From an uncultured Bacteroidales bacterium (GTDB lineage Bacteria; Bacteroidota; Bacteroidia; Bacteroidales; Bacteroidaceae), in NCBI GenBank assembly GCA_937876995.1, contig CALEFD010000099.1:1-6260 (forward strand): 6,260 nucleotides of DNA, given 5' to 3'. Positions 5,461 through 6,260 of the stretch are shown here, piece after piece. Position numbers and translations under genes: made by a program. The notes below the pieces were generated by a model, which saw only the letters and a list, made by a program, of their open reading frames with translations, was not told the DNA's origin and did not search any database. Numbering within the stretch: the stretch's first letter is position 1; the number at the start of each line of letters is the position of its first letter.

Positions 5461-6260
5461 ATGTTGAAAAATTTAGGACATAGACTTATAGCAATGGTGG
5501 CAGGGGTACTATTCGCGGCAGTTTCTTATGCCGGTGAACCGGTATCTTCGCAAGTTATTCCATTGACAGCTATGCCTACAGTGGAATGTCCCGCGCATCT
5601 ATCTGTTGGAATAGCCTATAATTTGGATAATCCTGCATCGTTCTTATATCCCGAATGGAGTAACCAGTATGTTCATAAATTTGATGATGTTCCGTTCCCC
5701 GATTCATTGGTAATAGTAATGAAGGATTTCTGTATGCCTACCGACAGTACCAGAATTACAGATAAGTATGGCTACAGACCACGTAGAACCAGAGTACATT
5801 ATGGTCTTGATATAAAGGTGCTTACAGGCGATACCATAAAATCGGCATTCGATGGTAAAGTGCGTATATCGCGCTATGAAAGACGTGGCTATGGCCACTA
5901 TTTGGTAATAAGACATCCAAATGGTTTAGAGACAGTCTATGCTCATCTTTCAAAAAAACTTGTAAAAGAGAATCAAATAGTTCGTGCAGGTGAACCAATA
6001 GGTTTGGGCGGAAATACAGGCCGTTCAACAGGTTCACACCTCCATTTTGAAACCAGAATATTGGGTAAACCCATAAATCCGGCATTTATGTTTAATTTCC
6101 CTGAACAGTGTGCCGAAACAGATGTTTATGTATATCGTAAAGCCGATAATAAGGAGGTTTATTACAAGGTAAAGAGTGGCGATACACTGACGCGTATAGC
6201 CGCTAAGAATGAGACTTCAGTATCATCTATATGTAAGCTGAATGGTATATCCAGAAATAC
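5461..6260 (+). CDS. Secreted M23 metallopeptidase with LysM domain, 3' partial
   Basis: This is the 5' part of a gene cut by the right edge: 266 complete codons with no stop. It is too late in the window to appear as a closed reading frame. Residues 1-24 form a Sec signal peptide, with basic K3/H7/R8, a hydrophobic core, and probable cleavage after SYA (22-24). After an unassigned segment typical of Bacteroidales relatives comes an M23 (LytM/lysostaphin-like) zinc peptidase domain at about 98-210. The zinc ligands are H113 and D117 (HYGLD) and H195 of HLH (193-195); H162 (YAHLS) and H193 are the catalytic-type histidines. A LysM peptidoglycan-binding domain begins at about 234 (YYKVKSGDTLTRIA) and is incomplete. 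Such proteins cut peptidoglycan peptide cross-links during growth or division, or act as amidase activators when degenerate; the ligands here are all present, so activity is plausible. It is probably periplasmic. Confidence 0.93.
   Translation, partial: MLKNLGHRLIAMVAGVLFAAVSYAGEPVSSQVIPLTAMPTVECPAHLSVGIAYNLDNPASFLYPEWSNQYVHKFDDVPFPDSLVIVMKDFCMPTDSTRITDKYGYRPRRTRVHYGLDIKVLTGDTIKSAFDGKVRISRYERRGYGHYLVIRHPNGLETVYAHLSKKLVKENQIVRAGEPIGLGGNTGRSTGSHLHFETRILGKPINPAFMFNFPEQCAETDVYVYRKADNKEVYYKVKSGDTLTRIAAKNETSVSSICKLNGISRN

Noticed and set aside
5822..6085. Open frame of 87 codons on the minus strand within the M23 peptidase gene
   Set aside because: The plus strand here encodes the complete HYGLD...HLH peptidase core; the antisense frame is a shadow.
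1..6260. Mobile elements, CRISPR arrays, tRNA or rRNA genes, defence or toxin-antitoxin systems
   Set aside because: I saw no transposase, terminal inverted repeats, spaced repeats, cloverleaf or rRNA-like sequence; genes fill nearly the whole window and all belong to known housekeeping or envelope families.

Overview
The window looks like an ordinary chromosomal segment of a Bacteroidales-type bacterium (phylum Bacteroidota). Four things point there. The PdxJ, ExbB, ExbD, TonB-like and M23 peptidase proteins have the wording typical of that order. Matches to the Bacteroidetes -7 promoter element TAnnTTTG lie at the left edge and before the last gene. No start codon has a well-spaced Shine-Dalgarno sequence. 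The base composition is moderately AT-rich with heavy use of ATA and AGA codons. TGA is used as a normal stop (gene at 2779-3318), so there is no sign of code reassignment. Genus cannot be read from the sequence with confidence.

Layout: positions 1-131 are non-coding. They hold a rightward promoter candidate (TATCTTTG, 39-46) and a better leftward one (TTTG, 20-bp spacer, TACTTTTG, on the minus strand at 95-64) that would serve a gene beyond the left edge. From 132 to 5428 six genes lie head to tail on the plus strand with gaps of 2 to 23 bases, probably as one operon: pdxJ (pyridoxine 5'-phosphate synthase), exbB/tolQ-like and exbD/tolR-like (proton-driven motor), a TonB/TolA-like energy transducer, a DJ-1/PfpI-family protein, and recG (branch-migration helicase). 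After a 32-base gap with a small hairpin and a -7 promoter motif comes a secreted M23 peptidase with a LysM domain, which runs off the right edge at 6260.

How the genes work together: ExbB, ExbD and the transducer form one recognisable machine that couples the inner-membrane proton gradient to the outer membrane, either for TonB-dependent uptake or for a Tol-like envelope role. The M23/LysM protein also acts in the envelope, on peptidoglycan. PdxJ (vitamin B6), DJ-1 (stress or small-molecule protection) and RecG (DNA repair) have no obvious mechanistic link to it and probably share only transcription.

I found no mobile element, CRISPR array, tRNA, rRNA or novel multi-gene system. The points worth a second look are the overlapping face-to-face promoters at the left edge, the hairpin/stop/promoter junction after recG, and the mixed TolA/TonB character of the transducer.
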